From Candidatus Acinetobacter avistercoris (lineage in GTDB: Bacteria; Pseudomonadota; Gammaproteobacteria; Pseudomonadales; Moraxellaceae): DNA of 34,724 bases. Shown here piece by piece: positions 16,369 through 24,198 of the stretch. Position numbers and translations under genes: made by a program. The first letter of the stretch is position 1; each line of letters opens with the position of its first letter. The notes below the pieces were generated by a model that did not search any database, had not been told where the DNA came from, and worked only from the letters and a program-made list of their open reading frames with translations. The DNA is taken from assembly GCA_018883945.1 (NCBI GenBank), contig JAHLFF010000256.1, positions 1-34,724 of the forward strand, in the 5' to 3' direction.

Positions 16369-16480
16369 ACCATAAATTTATACCTTAAAATCCCTTCTCC
16401 CTTTGGAAGAAGGTTAGGATGGGGGAAAACTCATGATGAGTCTGTTATATGAATAATGACTTTTGAAAGAAGGCTATTGA
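16369..16480 (+). repeat. Degenerate REP/MITE-like element, copy A
   Basis: The core is TCCCTTCTCCCTTTGGAAGA and onward (16391-16429): a CCTTCT / AGAAGG stem followed by GGATGGGGG. It matches copies at 23939-23974 (same strand) and 33763-33798 (opposite strand). Homology with copy B extends upstream (AAATT.ATAC...AAAA) and weakly downstream. Confidence 0.65.
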
Positions 16481-16957
16481 TTAAGAATTAAATGTTTGAC
16501 CAATGGGAAATCCTTTGAATGGTTTAATTTCCTTGAGTATAAACATACTTTGCATTTCCTTTATCCCCGGTAAGCGTCGAATAATCGACATCGAAAAATC
16601 TGCATAAGTATCTAAATCAGTGGATACGACTTGCAATAAAAAATCAGCATCTCCGCCTATGCTGTAACACGCCACTACATTCTCAAGTTCCAATACTTTT
16701 TCTTCGAATTTTTTAGCCTCAACCTCACTATGGCTGTCTATAGAAACCCGAATAAAAACCATGACGCCTAAATTTAGTTTTCGACGATCCAATAAGACGC
16801 CATAGCCTTTGATAATTTTCTCTTCCTCTAGTCGCTTTACCCGCCGCCAACATGGTGATGCAGACACGCCTATCTGCTCAGATAATTGTTGATTGGTCGT
16901 TCTTGAATCTTGCTGTAGAACTTTTAAAATTTTTTCGTCAACGCGATCTATTTTCAT
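16481..16957 (-). CDS. Lrp/AsnC-family transcriptional regulator
   Basis: 158 residues from the ATG at 16957 (a TTG 21 bases further upstream extends the frame but gives an unusual N-terminus). Seen: the N-terminal HTH (NQQLSEQIGVSASPCWRRVKRLEEEKII) and a C-terminal RAM/ligand domain with the typical VVACYSIGGDADFLLQVVSTDL. Such proteins form octamers that sense amino acids. It is divergent from a LysE-family exporter, the classic arrangement in which the Lrp protein activates export of its amino acid. No clear Shine-Dalgarno sequence. The ligand is unknown. Confidence 0.93.
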   Translation of the reverse strand: MKIDRVDEKILKVLQQDSRTTNQQLSEQIGVSASPCWRRVKRLEEEKIIKGYGVLLDRRKLNLGVMVFIRVSIDSHSEVEAKKFEEKVLELENVVACYSIGGDADFLLQVVSTDLDTYADFSMSIIRRLPGIKEMQSMFILKEIKPFKGFPIGQTFNS

Positions 16958-17090
16958 TTTTGAAATTTTTAACCCCAATTTAAATATTATTATTATTTTT
17001 ATACCCCAAATTTATAAATAAAGGGAAATAATAGATTATTTTCACCCTGCGTTTTGATTGAAAATCATAAAAATTTGAAGAGAAATCAAA

Positions 17091-17744
17091 ATGCTTAATC
17101 TAACAACTCTCGGTTTATATATCGTGACTTTAGCTATCGCGGCACTCATTCCTGGGCCAGGTATGACTGCGCTCATTTTTACCACCATCAGCGGTCAATA
17201 TAAAAATGGCTTCTTTATGCTGCTTGGGCTGATCACAGGCGATCTCTGTTATTTAGCCATTGCGCTTTTCGGCCTTAACTCAATCGTCAATCTGATTAAC
17301 CCGACCCTTGGTTTTCTATTCATCTGCTGCGCGTGTGCGTACTTGTACTATATCGCCTTCAAATTATGGACCTACAAAGAAGATTTATTGAATACATCGG
17401 AATCAAGAAATCATTCTCAAGGTCATCAAGTATTATTTTCAAATTATTTGAATGGATTTAGTCTTACACTGAGCAATCCTAAAACCATGACTTTTTACCT
17501 TGCATTGGTTCCGAGCATTTTTGGTCCAAGCTTAAGGTTATCTCCTTCAGCATTGTTCATCTTAGCTATACTCACCATCAGCACTTTATTGATCGTCGGT
17601 GGTTTTTATATTCGCTCAGCCTTTCAAATGAAAAATCTTTTGAGTACAAAAAAATACCAATCTATTTTTTTAAAGTCGATTTCATTGGTCATGTTCTCGT
17701 TAGCCACTCAACTGATGGTGAACCAATTTATTACTTATTTTTAA
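17091..17744 (+). CDS. LysE/RhtB-family amino-acid exporter
   Basis: 217 residues with about six membrane segments. The N-terminal ALIPGPGMTALI (PGPG at 21-24) and the mid-protein SNPKTMTFYLAL are the signature positions of the LysE/RhtB superfamily, inner-membrane exporters of amino acids or their derivatives. GAAGAGA lies 11-17 bases before the ATG. It is divergent from the Lrp/AsnC gene at 16957; the 133-base gap is very AT-rich and should hold the operator. The exported amino acid cannot be deduced. Confidence 0.92.
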   Translation: MLNLTTLGLYIVTLAIAALIPGPGMTALIFTTISGQYKNGFFMLLGLITGDLCYLAIALFGLNSIVNLINPTLGFLFICCACAYLYYIAFKLWTYKEDLLNTSESRNHSQGHQVLFSNYLNGFSLTLSNPKTMTFYLALVPSIFGPSLRLSPSALFILAILTISTLLIVGGFYIRSAFQMKNLLSTKKYQSIFLKSISLVMFSLATQLMVNQFITYF

Positions 17745-17897
17745 ACAGTTCTTTAAAGTAATTTTTAAAATGATTCTTTTAAATACGACTTTTATGCACA
17801 CCACAATTCAAAACGAAATACAGGCAGAAAATTCAAAAAATAAAATCCTTAATAAAATTAGGGCTATGTCTTTTTAATCGGTTTTATCGCCATAATG

Positions 17898-17906
17898 TGC
17901 TATAAA
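17898..17906 (+). promoter_or_regulatory. Extended -10 promoter candidate
   Basis: TGCTATAAA fits TGnTATAAT closely, 44 bases before the ATG of the His-rich membrane protein. No good -35 is visible, which extended -10 promoters can tolerate. Confidence 0.5.
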
Positions 17907-17949
17907 GTTACACTATTAAAGATGCAATTTAACTGTTTGGTATATACCT

Positions 17950-18303
17950 ATGACTGATCTATCTACTCCTGAAAAATCACCTTGGGGTTGGAAAGCCTTA
18001 ATTATTGCGATCATTTTAAGTATCATTTTTATGATTATTTTTTATGCTGCAATTACGAACGAACCCGACTATATGCCAAGTCAAAAAAATAAAGAGACCA
18101 GTCAACACCACGCTTTTAAAAACTCTCCAGTAATGTCACAGGAAGCATTAGCAGAAGCTGAGAAGCAAAAGCTCGCACGTGAAGCCAATACTGCAACGCC
18201 ATCTGGCGTTACTGCTCAAGAACATCATATGAGTGCAGATGAACATGCCACAATGTCAAAAGATCATGCTGAATCCACACATGATGCGGCGCACAGTAAT
18301 TAA
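17950..18303 (+). CDS. Single-pass membrane protein with His-rich tail, function unknown
   Basis: 117 residues. Seen: a short N-terminus, one strong membrane helix at about 15-35 (WKALIIAIILSIIFMIIFYA), then a hydrophilic stretch with an Ala/Glu/Lys helix (about 64-80), and a tail with six histidines at 92, 93, 99, 106, 111 and 115 plus Met94 and Met102 spaced among acidic residues. The charge pattern around the helix suggests that the tail could face the periplasm, but this is not certain. Histidine/methionine-rich tails sometimes bind Cu, Zn or Ni; that is inference only. It ends 5 bases before a patatin-like gene, so the two probably form an operon. I do not recognise a named family. Confidence 0.8.
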   Translation: MTDLSTPEKSPWGWKALIIAIILSIIFMIIFYAAITNEPDYMPSQKNKETSQHHAFKNSPVMSQEALAEAEKQKLAREANTATPSGVTAQEHHMSADEHATMSKDHAESTHDAAHSN

Positions 18304-18308
18304 TACTG

Positions 18309-19181
18309 ATGTCAAATGTGCATCGTAATGCTTTAGTGGTTGAAGGTGGTGGCATGCGTGGGGCTTTTACCTGCGGCGTGCTTGATTCATTCTTGGAGCA
18401 TAACTTTAATCCTTTTGATCTTTATGTTGGTGTGTCCTCTGGCTCGACCAATGTTGCCAATTATTTGGCAGGTCAACAGGGTCGCAATATCGAGTTGTAT
18501 CTAGATCACTCTCTACGTCCCGAATTCATTCGTTATGGTCGCTTTTTTAAAGGCGGTGATCTCTTAGATATGAGGTGGATGTGGGATGTGGTTGAGCGCG
18601 AAAACCCACTAGATCAACAGGCTTTATTTAGTAATAATCCCGATTTCTATACCGTGCTCACCCATGCACAAACAGGATATGCTGAATATTTACGCGCGAG
18701 TCAAGAGACTTTAATCGAGGCTTTACGTGCATCAAGCTCTATTCCGATCTTGACGCGTCAGGCAGTTAATATTCTGGGTGAACCCTATTTTGATGGTGGC
18801 GTTGCAGATGCTTTGCCTGTGCAATGGGCAGCTCAACAAAGCAATGTAAAAAACCTTTTGGTGTTGCGGACTCGTCCTCAAAGCTATTTCAAAGCCAGCT
18901 CAAAAGGCGATCAGTTTCTCGCTAAATATTTCGTAAAAAAGCATCAAGGTTTTGCTTCAAGCTTAAAAAATCGTTGTACGCGTTACAATGAAGCCGTCAG
19001 TTTTGTTCGTCAATCTATTCAGAATACGTCCGCTCAACGCATTCTCGAAATCTGTCCGCCAAATGATAAGAAACTTGCAGGTCGTTTGTGTAAAGATAAA
19101 AACAAGCTGCAATACACTTATCAGATCGGGTTAGAAACAGGTGCTCAAGCCATTGAGCGCTGGAACAGTGAAATCATTTGA
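18309..19181 (+). CDS. Patatin-like phospholipase (YjjU-like)
   Basis: 290 residues with the patatin Ser-Asp dyad: oxyanion loop GGGMRG at 13-18, nucleophile S43 in GVSSG, and D162 in DGGVADALP. These hydrolyse ester bonds of phospholipids or related lipids. Length and motif spacing match the bacterial YjjU/RssA-like branch; there is no signal peptide, so a cytosolic or membrane-associated role is likely. It follows the His-rich membrane protein by 5 bases with no good ribosome-binding site of its own, suggesting translational coupling. Its terminator overlaps its stop codon. Confidence 0.92.
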   Translation: MSNVHRNALVVEGGGMRGAFTCGVLDSFLEHNFNPFDLYVGVSSGSTNVANYLAGQQGRNIELYLDHSLRPEFIRYGRFFKGGDLLDMRWMWDVVERENPLDQQALFSNNPDFYTVLTHAQTGYAEYLRASQETLIEALRASSSIPILTRQAVNILGEPYFDGGVADALPVQWAAQQSNVKNLLVLRTRPQSYFKASSKGDQFLAKYFVKKHQGFASSLKNRCTRYNEAVSFVRQSIQNTSAQRILEICPPNDKKLAGRLCKDKNKLQYTYQIGLETGAQAIERWNSEII

Positions 19182-19197
19182 ACATGATTTCATTTTT
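19170..19197 (+). terminator. Terminator overlapping the patatin stop codon
   Basis: GAAATCAT (19170-19177) and ATGATTTC (19184-19191) form an 8-bp stem; the loop TTGAAC contains the end of the TGA stop. ATTTTTA follows. The left arm is coding, so the final Glu-Ile-Ile codons double as terminator stem. Confidence 0.75.
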
Positions 19198-19867
19198 ATA
19201 AGTTTGAAATGATGCGATCCAAATCTTGAAAATGATGCAAATTTTCATTTGATAATTGAGACACTTTGCTCGGATCTGGATGAAAAAAAATAGTTTTCAT
19301 CCCAGCTTTTTTTGCACCATGAATATCTGCAATTTCATTATCTCCAATAAAAACACAATATTCTGCTGTTGTTTTAAGTTGCAAACATGACAGATTAAAA
19401 ATTGCTGAATCTGGTTTTCTTATAGCTATAGCCTCAGATACCAACACGCTATCAAAAAACTCATTTAATCCTAAAGCCTTAAAGTTATTTTCTTGGAAAG
19501 GTGATTTACCATTCGAAATTAATCCTAAACGATAACCTTGGCTGTGTAAGCTCTTGATCACTTGAGTAACACCATCAAAAGCAGTTGAAAACTGATTAAA
19601 ATCGTGAATATAACTTTGGAGCAAAGTATCAACTGAATACGCTAGAGAAAACGCTTCGATTAATTTTGCATAAACGATATCTTTCCAGACTGAACCATGA
19701 TTATCGAGTTCAATAAACATGTTTTTAAACTCTACCTTCTGTTGTTCAGGCACCATTTTAAAAAAATCAATTTGCCAATCTAAAAATTTTTCTAAAGATG
19801 TTTCTCGATCTAACAGCGTTTGATCTAAATCAAAGATCACAGCATGGATGTTTTTATTTTTGGCCAT
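19196..19867 (-). CDS. HAD-superfamily hydrolase
   Basis: 223 residues from the ATG at 19867 (a GTG 6 bases upstream is also in frame). Seen: motif I FDLDQTLLD with nucleophile D13 and acid D15, motif II ISNGKSPF, the Lys of motif III in IRKPDSAIF, and motif IV VFIGDNEIADIHGAKKAGM. The cap is of the C1 helical type (residues about 20-90), as in phosphoglycolate or small sugar-phosphate phosphatases; the substrate is not deducible. It follows the GNAT gene by 23 bases and probably shares its mRNA. Confidence 0.9.
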   Translation of the reverse strand: MAKNKNIHAVIFDLDQTLLDRETSLEKFLDWQIDFFKMVPEQQKVEFKNMFIELDNHGSVWKDIVYAKLIEAFSLAYSVDTLLQSYIHDFNQFSTAFDGVTQVIKSLHSQGYRLGLISNGKSPFQENNFKALGLNEFFDSVLVSEAIAIRKPDSAIFNLSCLQLKTTAEYCVFIGDNEIADIHGAKKAGMKTIFFHPDPSKVSQLSNENLHHFQDLDRIISNL

Positions 19868-19890
19868 CTTCACTCACTTTATAAGATCAT

Positions 19891-20313
19891 CTAAAAGGTT
19901 AAATGCATATCTCTATGTGGAATACCACAATCCAAGTATTGCTCACCTTTCACTTCAAAGCCTAAACGCGCATAGAATGTGATTGCATGCACTTGAGACG
20001 ATAATTTTAGCGTCTCTCTTTTTTCAATTTTTGCCTGCTCTATGATCTCTAACATCAATAACTTCCCGATGCCCTGTCCACGATATGCTTTCAAAACAGC
20101 CACTCGGCCAATGCTGTTATTTTCCAATAATCTTGCAGTTGCTATGGGCTTCAAATGATCGTAAACCACAAAATGTAATGAGATTGGATCCTGTTCATCC
20201 CATTCATCTGCTTCATCGATGTTCTGCTCTTGAATGAATACGCACTCACGAATATATTGCGCATCTTGTTTTAAAGTCGACCAAGCACCTGAAACAATAT
20301 CGAATTTGGACAT
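19891..20313 (-). CDS. GNAT-family N-acetyltransferase
   Basis: 140 residues from the second of two adjacent ATGs (20313), chosen because AAGG then lies 7 bases away. Seen: acetyl-CoA-binding motif A in GRVAVLKAYRGQGIGKLL, the beta-bulge region LKLSSQVHAITFYARLGF and the ending CGIPHRDMHLTF, which resembles ElaA/YjcF-type GNATs. The substrate is unknown. It heads a two-gene unit with the HAD hydrolase. Its ribosome-binding site sits directly against the T run of the upstream methyltransferase's terminator. Confidence 0.9.
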   Translation of the reverse strand: MSKFDIVSGAWSTLKQDAQYIRECVFIQEQNIDEADEWDEQDPISLHFVVYDHLKPIATARLLENNSIGRVAVLKAYRGQGIGKLLMLEIIEQAKIEKRETLKLSSQVHAITFYARLGFEVKGEQYLDCGIPHRDMHLTF

Positions 20314-20323
20314 CATATTTCCT

Positions 20324-20353
20324 TAAAAAAAAGAGCAGCCTATGACTGCTCTT
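20324..20353 (-). terminator. Terminator fused to the next gene's ribosome-binding site
   Basis: Minus strand: AAGAGCAG, loop TCATAGG, CTGCTCTT, then six more T and at once AAGGAAATATG of the GNAT gene. It is a perfect 8-bp stem with an ideal T run, 11 bases after the methyltransferase stop. Confidence 0.88.
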
Positions 20354-20364
20354 GAGCATTCAAA

Positions 20365-21582
20365 TTAACACTTTTCACCGATTTTCTGTTGATCCCATTG
20401 ATCATTCAACAGCAGTTCCAAAGAGTGTTTTTGAATACCATACATTTGTTTCAACGCTACAATCTGTGCCAAGACCTCTGCATCTGGCGCTTCATAATCC
20501 TTGCGTTTGGTTGCCAAAATCATTTTGTTTTTACTGGTGTGCTCTAAAGCCACAAATTCAAAGACTTTAGTTTCGTACCCATAAGCTTTGAGCAACAGTG
20601 CGCGAATCGTATCGGTCAGCATTTCTGCTTGCTGCCCTGCATGGATCCCAAATTGCAGCATCGGTTTTAAAACTTGTGGGCTTTGCATTTGTGGACGCAA
20701 TTCTTTATGACAGCAGGGTGCGCACATAATCATTTGTGCGTTTAAACGGATTCCCGTGTGAATTGCGAAATCAGTAGCAACATCACATGCATGTAAAGCG
20801 ATCATGACATCTAAATGTTCTGGTGCATACGTTCGAACATCACCTTGAAAAAAATCCAACTGTTGATAATTCGAAGCTTTGGCCACATTTTGGCAAAACT
20901 CAACCATTTTGAGATTGAGCTCAACACCCGTCACAAACGGCGTTTGCAAGTTTTGATCTAAATAGTCATATAACGCACAAGTCAAATAACCCTTTCCTGA
21001 ACCGAAATCGACCACTTTCAGTGCTTGCTTTTTTTGCTCAATGTGTCCTAAAGCACCTGCAAAAATTTCTACAAATTTATTAATTTGTTTCCATTTTTTC
21101 GCCATGCTGGGAATGATCTGTGCTTTTTGATCAGTGATCCCAAGGTGTTGTAAAAATATTCGATCTTGATCAACATAACGATGTTTAATCCGATCATGTC
21201 CTTGCTGAGCCGATTCTGTTTGCTTCGATGTTTGTACCGTTCTGGTGAGTAATGCTTTTTTCTTATTTTTCTTCAGCTGCAGTTCTTCATCATGGGTAAA
21301 TAAATTGGCTTGTTTGCATGCCAACGATAATTCAGTAATTAAAGCTTTTGCTTCATTTAAAGGATAATTCTTGGTCACATCTTGAGTTTTATAACGATAT
21401 AGACAACTGAGAACCAATTCATTTTGTAATTGAATGACACGAAACGTTATTTTTTCTAAATCTTTAATATCACCACGATATTGACTCAGAATCAGTCGAT
21501 CAATTTTTTTCGTTTCAATGGCTTGCTCTACAGCATCCAAAAATTGTTGTTCCTGCGGAAACAAAGAAGCCAGCTGTGACAT
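20365..21582 (-). CDS. SAM-dependent methyltransferase (METTL25/GSTCD-like, PF13679 type)
   Basis: 405 residues. Seen: SAM-binding motif I KVVDFGSGKGYLT at 189-201, acidic loop TGVELNLKMVEFCQ (motif II), then ALHACDVATDFAI and CAPCCHKEL. The last two are diagnostic of the Methyltransf_32 group that includes eukaryotic METTL25 and GSTCD. The N-terminal 180 residues have no known motif and a Lys-rich patch (101-112), which could favour nucleic-acid binding. The substrate is unknown; METTL25 relatives act on rRNA or protein residues. It is divergent from the hemolysin-III gene and has its own terminator immediately downstream. Confidence 0.9.
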   Translation of the reverse strand: MSQLASLFPQEQQFLDAVEQAIETKKIDRLILSQYRGDIKDLEKITFRVIQLQNELVLSCLYRYKTQDVTKNYPLNEAKALITELSLACKQANLFTHDEELQLKKNKKKALLTRTVQTSKQTESAQQGHDRIKHRYVDQDRIFLQHLGITDQKAQIIPSMAKKWKQINKFVEIFAGALGHIEQKKQALKVVDFGSGKGYLTCALYDYLDQNLQTPFVTGVELNLKMVEFCQNVAKASNYQQLDFFQGDVRTYAPEHLDVMIALHACDVATDFAIHTGIRLNAQMIMCAPCCHKELRPQMQSPQVLKPMLQFGIHAGQQAEMLTDTIRALLLKAYGYETKVFEFVALEHTSKNKMILATKRKDYEAPDAEVLAQIVALKQMYGIQKHSLELLLNDQWDQQKIGEKC

Positions 21583-21683
21583 ATATAAAACTCAAATCAA
21601 TCTAGGAATGTATTTTAAAGCGTCTTACTTTAAAGGTAAAACTTGATTATGATGATTTTGTACTTTTCACGAATTAAACCGCT

Positions 21684-22325
21684 ATGAGCTCAGCAATCCT
21701 TCAGAGTTATGATCCTCGTGAGGAACACATCAATGCGATCAGTCATGCTGTCGGTGCAGTTCTTGCTTTGATTGCCACTATTTTCATGCTTGTAAAAGGC
21801 AGCGACTTAGCTACAGGTCAATATATCGGTTTATGGGTATATGGCCTGAGTATGATTTTACTGTTTAGCAGTTCAACGCTTTATCACTTTGCCAAAGTTG
21901 AGTCTCGACGTCAGTTTTATAAAAAACTCGATCATACTGCTATTTATTATTTAATCGCCGGTACTTATACCCCTTTTCTGTCTATTGCCATTCCTACTGC
22001 CAAAGCAGATTATTTATTAATCGCACTTTGGGTAATTGCAGGCATAGGGACATTATTTAAGTTGGTTTTTATTCATCGTTTTCAAAAAGTTTCACTGATT
22101 GCTTATTTGGCGATGGGTTGGCTTGCGCTCTTGGTCATGGATGATATGAAACAATTTTTAAGCGCTCAAAGTTTAACCCTTCTCATCATTGGCGGGCTCG
22201 CTTATACCATTGGCGCATTGTTTTATGCATTAAAGAATGTAAGATACACACACGCTATCTGGCATATTTTTGTACTGATCGGTGCGGGATCACATTTCTT
22301 CGCAATTTATCTTTACGTAATATAG
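21684..22325 (+). CDS. trhA: Hemolysin III family protein (PAQR/YqfA-like)
   Basis: 213 residues with seven predicted membrane helices. Seen: the bacterial PAQR/HlyIII zinc-site residues, including E14/H15 in REEHINAISH, S64 and H68 in SSSTLYHFAKV, D83/H84 in KLDHTAIYYLIAGTYTPF, and the C-terminal HAIWHIFVLIGAGSHF with two histidines. The E. coli homologue (YqfA/TrhA) affects membrane energetics and fluidity homeostasis. Length is standard. Its ribosome-binding site is weak. The symbol is transferred from E. coli and is less certain than the family. Confidence 0.92.
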   Translation: MSSAILQSYDPREEHINAISHAVGAVLALIATIFMLVKGSDLATGQYIGLWVYGLSMILLFSSSTLYHFAKVESRRQFYKKLDHTAIYYLIAGTYTPFLSIAIPTAKADYLLIALWVIAGIGTLFKLVFIHRFQKVSLIAYLAMGWLALLVMDDMKQFLSAQSLTLLIIGGLAYTIGALFYALKNVRYTHAIWHIFVLIGAGSHFFAIYLYVI

Positions 22326-22384
22326 CTCATTTTGTCCACATGCTTTGGCAACCCTGAAACCGTGGCGCAACTTGGGATTTCGTG

Positions 22385-22424
22385 TTTTTTTAAAGAATTA
22401 CGCCTTTTTTTAAAAAAATTACGC
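22385..22424. repeat. 20-bp direct repeat upstream of the MFS gene
   Basis: TTTTTTTAAAGAATTACGCC is followed directly by TTTTTTTAAAAAAATTACGC. Both units end in the same ATTACGC, 45-65 bases before the MFS start codon. Confidence 0.85.
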
Positions 22425-22469
22425 TTTTAAAACTAATTTCTTTTATTTTTAGTAAGTGTAAGGTCCATC

Positions 22470-23783
22470 ATGGCGTCATTAAATTCAAATACAGCGGTTG
22501 CCCAACCTGCTAACTCAAAAACGCGTGTACTGACAGCAAGCCTAGTCGGTACGACGATCGAATTCTTCGATTTTTATATTTATGCAACAGCAGCAGTCAT
22601 TATTTTCCCTTATTTGTTCTTCGCAGCAAGTAGTGATCCAATGGCAGCAACACTTCAGTCTTTAGCCACATTTGCCATTGCCTTTATCGCGCGCCCGATT
22701 GGTGCTGCACTATTTGGACATTTGGGAGATCGTATAGGGCGTAAAGCAACCTTAGTTGCTGCGCTTCTCACCATGGGGATTTCAACAGTGTGTATCGGTC
22801 TATTACCGACATACGCTCAAATTGGTATTTTTGCACCTTTATTACTGGCACTCTGTCGTTTAGGTCAAGGCTTAGGTCTAGGCGGTGAATGGAGTGGTGC
22901 AGTACTTTTGGCTACAGAAAATGCGCCTGAAGGAAAACGTGCTTGGTATGGTATGTTCCCTCAGTTGGGTGCACCGATTGGTTTCATTCTTGCGACGGGT
23001 TCATTCCTTACCCTAGGTGCGTTTATGTCTGAAGCAGACTTTATGCAATGGGGCTGGCGTATTCCATTCATTTCGAGTGCCTTACTGGTGATCGTTGGTC
23101 TTTGGATTCGTTTAAAACTACATGAAACGCCTGCATTCCAAAATGTGTTAGACAAACAAAAAGAAGTGAACATTCCTTTCATTCAAGTCTTTCAAAAACA
23201 TTCTCGCATGCTGGTATTGGGCACGATCGCAGCCATCTGTACGTTTGTAGTGTTCTACTTGACCACCGTCTTTGCGTTGCAGTGGGGTACGACAAAATTA
23301 GGCTATAGCCGTGAAGAGTTTCTAAAACTTCAGTTAGTGGCAACCCTCTGTTTCGCAGCATTTATTCCATTGTCTGCGGTCTTTGCAGAGAAATTTGGTC
23401 GTCGCGCGACGTCTATTGGTGTATGTGTTGTTTCTGCAATTTTCGGTCTTTTCTTTGCAGACTTACTCGAATCGGGTAATACATTTGTAGTCTTCTTATT
23501 CTTGTGTATCGGCTTGGCGATCATGGGTTTAACCTACGGTCCTATCGGCACTGTACTGTCTGAAATTTTCCCGACGTCAGTTCGTTATACTGGTTCTGCA
23601 TTAACCTTCAACATGGCAGGTATCTTCGGTGCATCGTTCGCGCCTTTAATCGCGACCAAGTTAGCAACTGAATATGGTTTATTTGCAGTGGGTTATTACT
23701 TATCAGCTGCATCTATTCTGTCACTGATTGCATTCTTAATGATTCGTGAAACCAAACATGAAGATGTAAACAATCAAATCTAA
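22470..23783 (+). CDS. MFS transporter, metabolite:H+ symporter (MHS) type
   Basis: 437 residues with twelve expected membrane helices. Seen: TTIEFFDFYIYATAA in helix 1 and the loop 2-3 motif GHLGDRIGRK at 83-92, both typical of the MHS subfamily (ShiA, ProP, KgtP, YhjE); also RLGQGLGLGGEWSGA and, in the C-terminal half, EKFGRRATS and EIFPTSVRYTGSAL. It is a secondary proton symporter for an organic acid or osmolyte; the ligand cannot be read. AAGG lies about 6 bases before the ATG. It is monocistronic with a strong terminator. Confidence 0.95.
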   Translation: MASLNSNTAVAQPANSKTRVLTASLVGTTIEFFDFYIYATAAVIIFPYLFFAASSDPMAATLQSLATFAIAFIARPIGAALFGHLGDRIGRKATLVAALLTMGISTVCIGLLPTYAQIGIFAPLLLALCRLGQGLGLGGEWSGAVLLATENAPEGKRAWYGMFPQLGAPIGFILATGSFLTLGAFMSEADFMQWGWRIPFISSALLVIVGLWIRLKLHETPAFQNVLDKQKEVNIPFIQVFQKHSRMLVLGTIAAICTFVVFYLTTVFALQWGTTKLGYSREEFLKLQLVATLCFAAFIPLSAVFAEKFGRRATSIGVCVVSAIFGLFFADLLESGNTFVVFLFLCIGLAIMGLTYGPIGTVLSEIFPTSVRYTGSALTFNMAGIFGASFAPLIATKLATEYGLFAVGYYLSAASILSLIAFLMIRETKHEDVNNQI

Positions 23784-23799
23784 GTGTTTTTAACATTTG

Positions 23800-23826
23800 A
23801 AAAGCCGGCTCATTCGCCGGCTTTTT
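23800..23826. terminator. Intrinsic terminator of the MFS gene
   Basis: AAAGCCGGC / GCCGGCTTTTT with the loop TCATTC. Confidence 0.93.
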
Positions 23827-23908
23827 AATAGGTCCGCAGTTCAGAATGGCGCGTTTATTCGGACAATCTAATTATTTATTGGATATTTATCATAAATCAA
23901 AACAATTA

Positions 23909-24010
23909 TAGGGCAGTTATAAATTGATACATAAAAATGCCTTCTCCATTTGAGAAAATGGTGAGGATGAGGGATTACTGTTTGTAAATTCGTTATAGTT
24001 CTCTGACTCA
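23909..24010 (+). repeat. Degenerate REP/MITE-like element, copy B
   Basis: The core GCCTTCTCCATTTGAGAAAA and following GGTGAGGATGAGGG (23939-23974) match copy A at 16391-16429 with the same order of stem, spacer and GGATGAGGG. The flanks are also similar. Confidence 0.65.
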
Positions 24011-24198
24011 TGAAAGAGATCTATTTTATAAGCGATCTATTTTGTTTGGATTCTTTAGATATGTAAAAAGAGGTGCGTGCATTCTTAGAGTGATCTACAT
24101 AAATACAATCAGCATTTATGCGGCTCAACTCTCATACAACTCTCAAAGATTCGTATTATCAATCCACTTATTAACGCATTAATATTAAGATTCTGACA

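Larger units (their letters stand above)
23784..24198. other. Intergenic region between MFS and metallophosphoesterase genes
   Basis: 415 bases between convergent genes: the MFS terminator, then repeat copy B (23909-24010), then AT-rich DNA with a small direct repeat AACTCTCA (24127-24134 and 24138-24145). No credible open frame. Confidence 0.6.
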
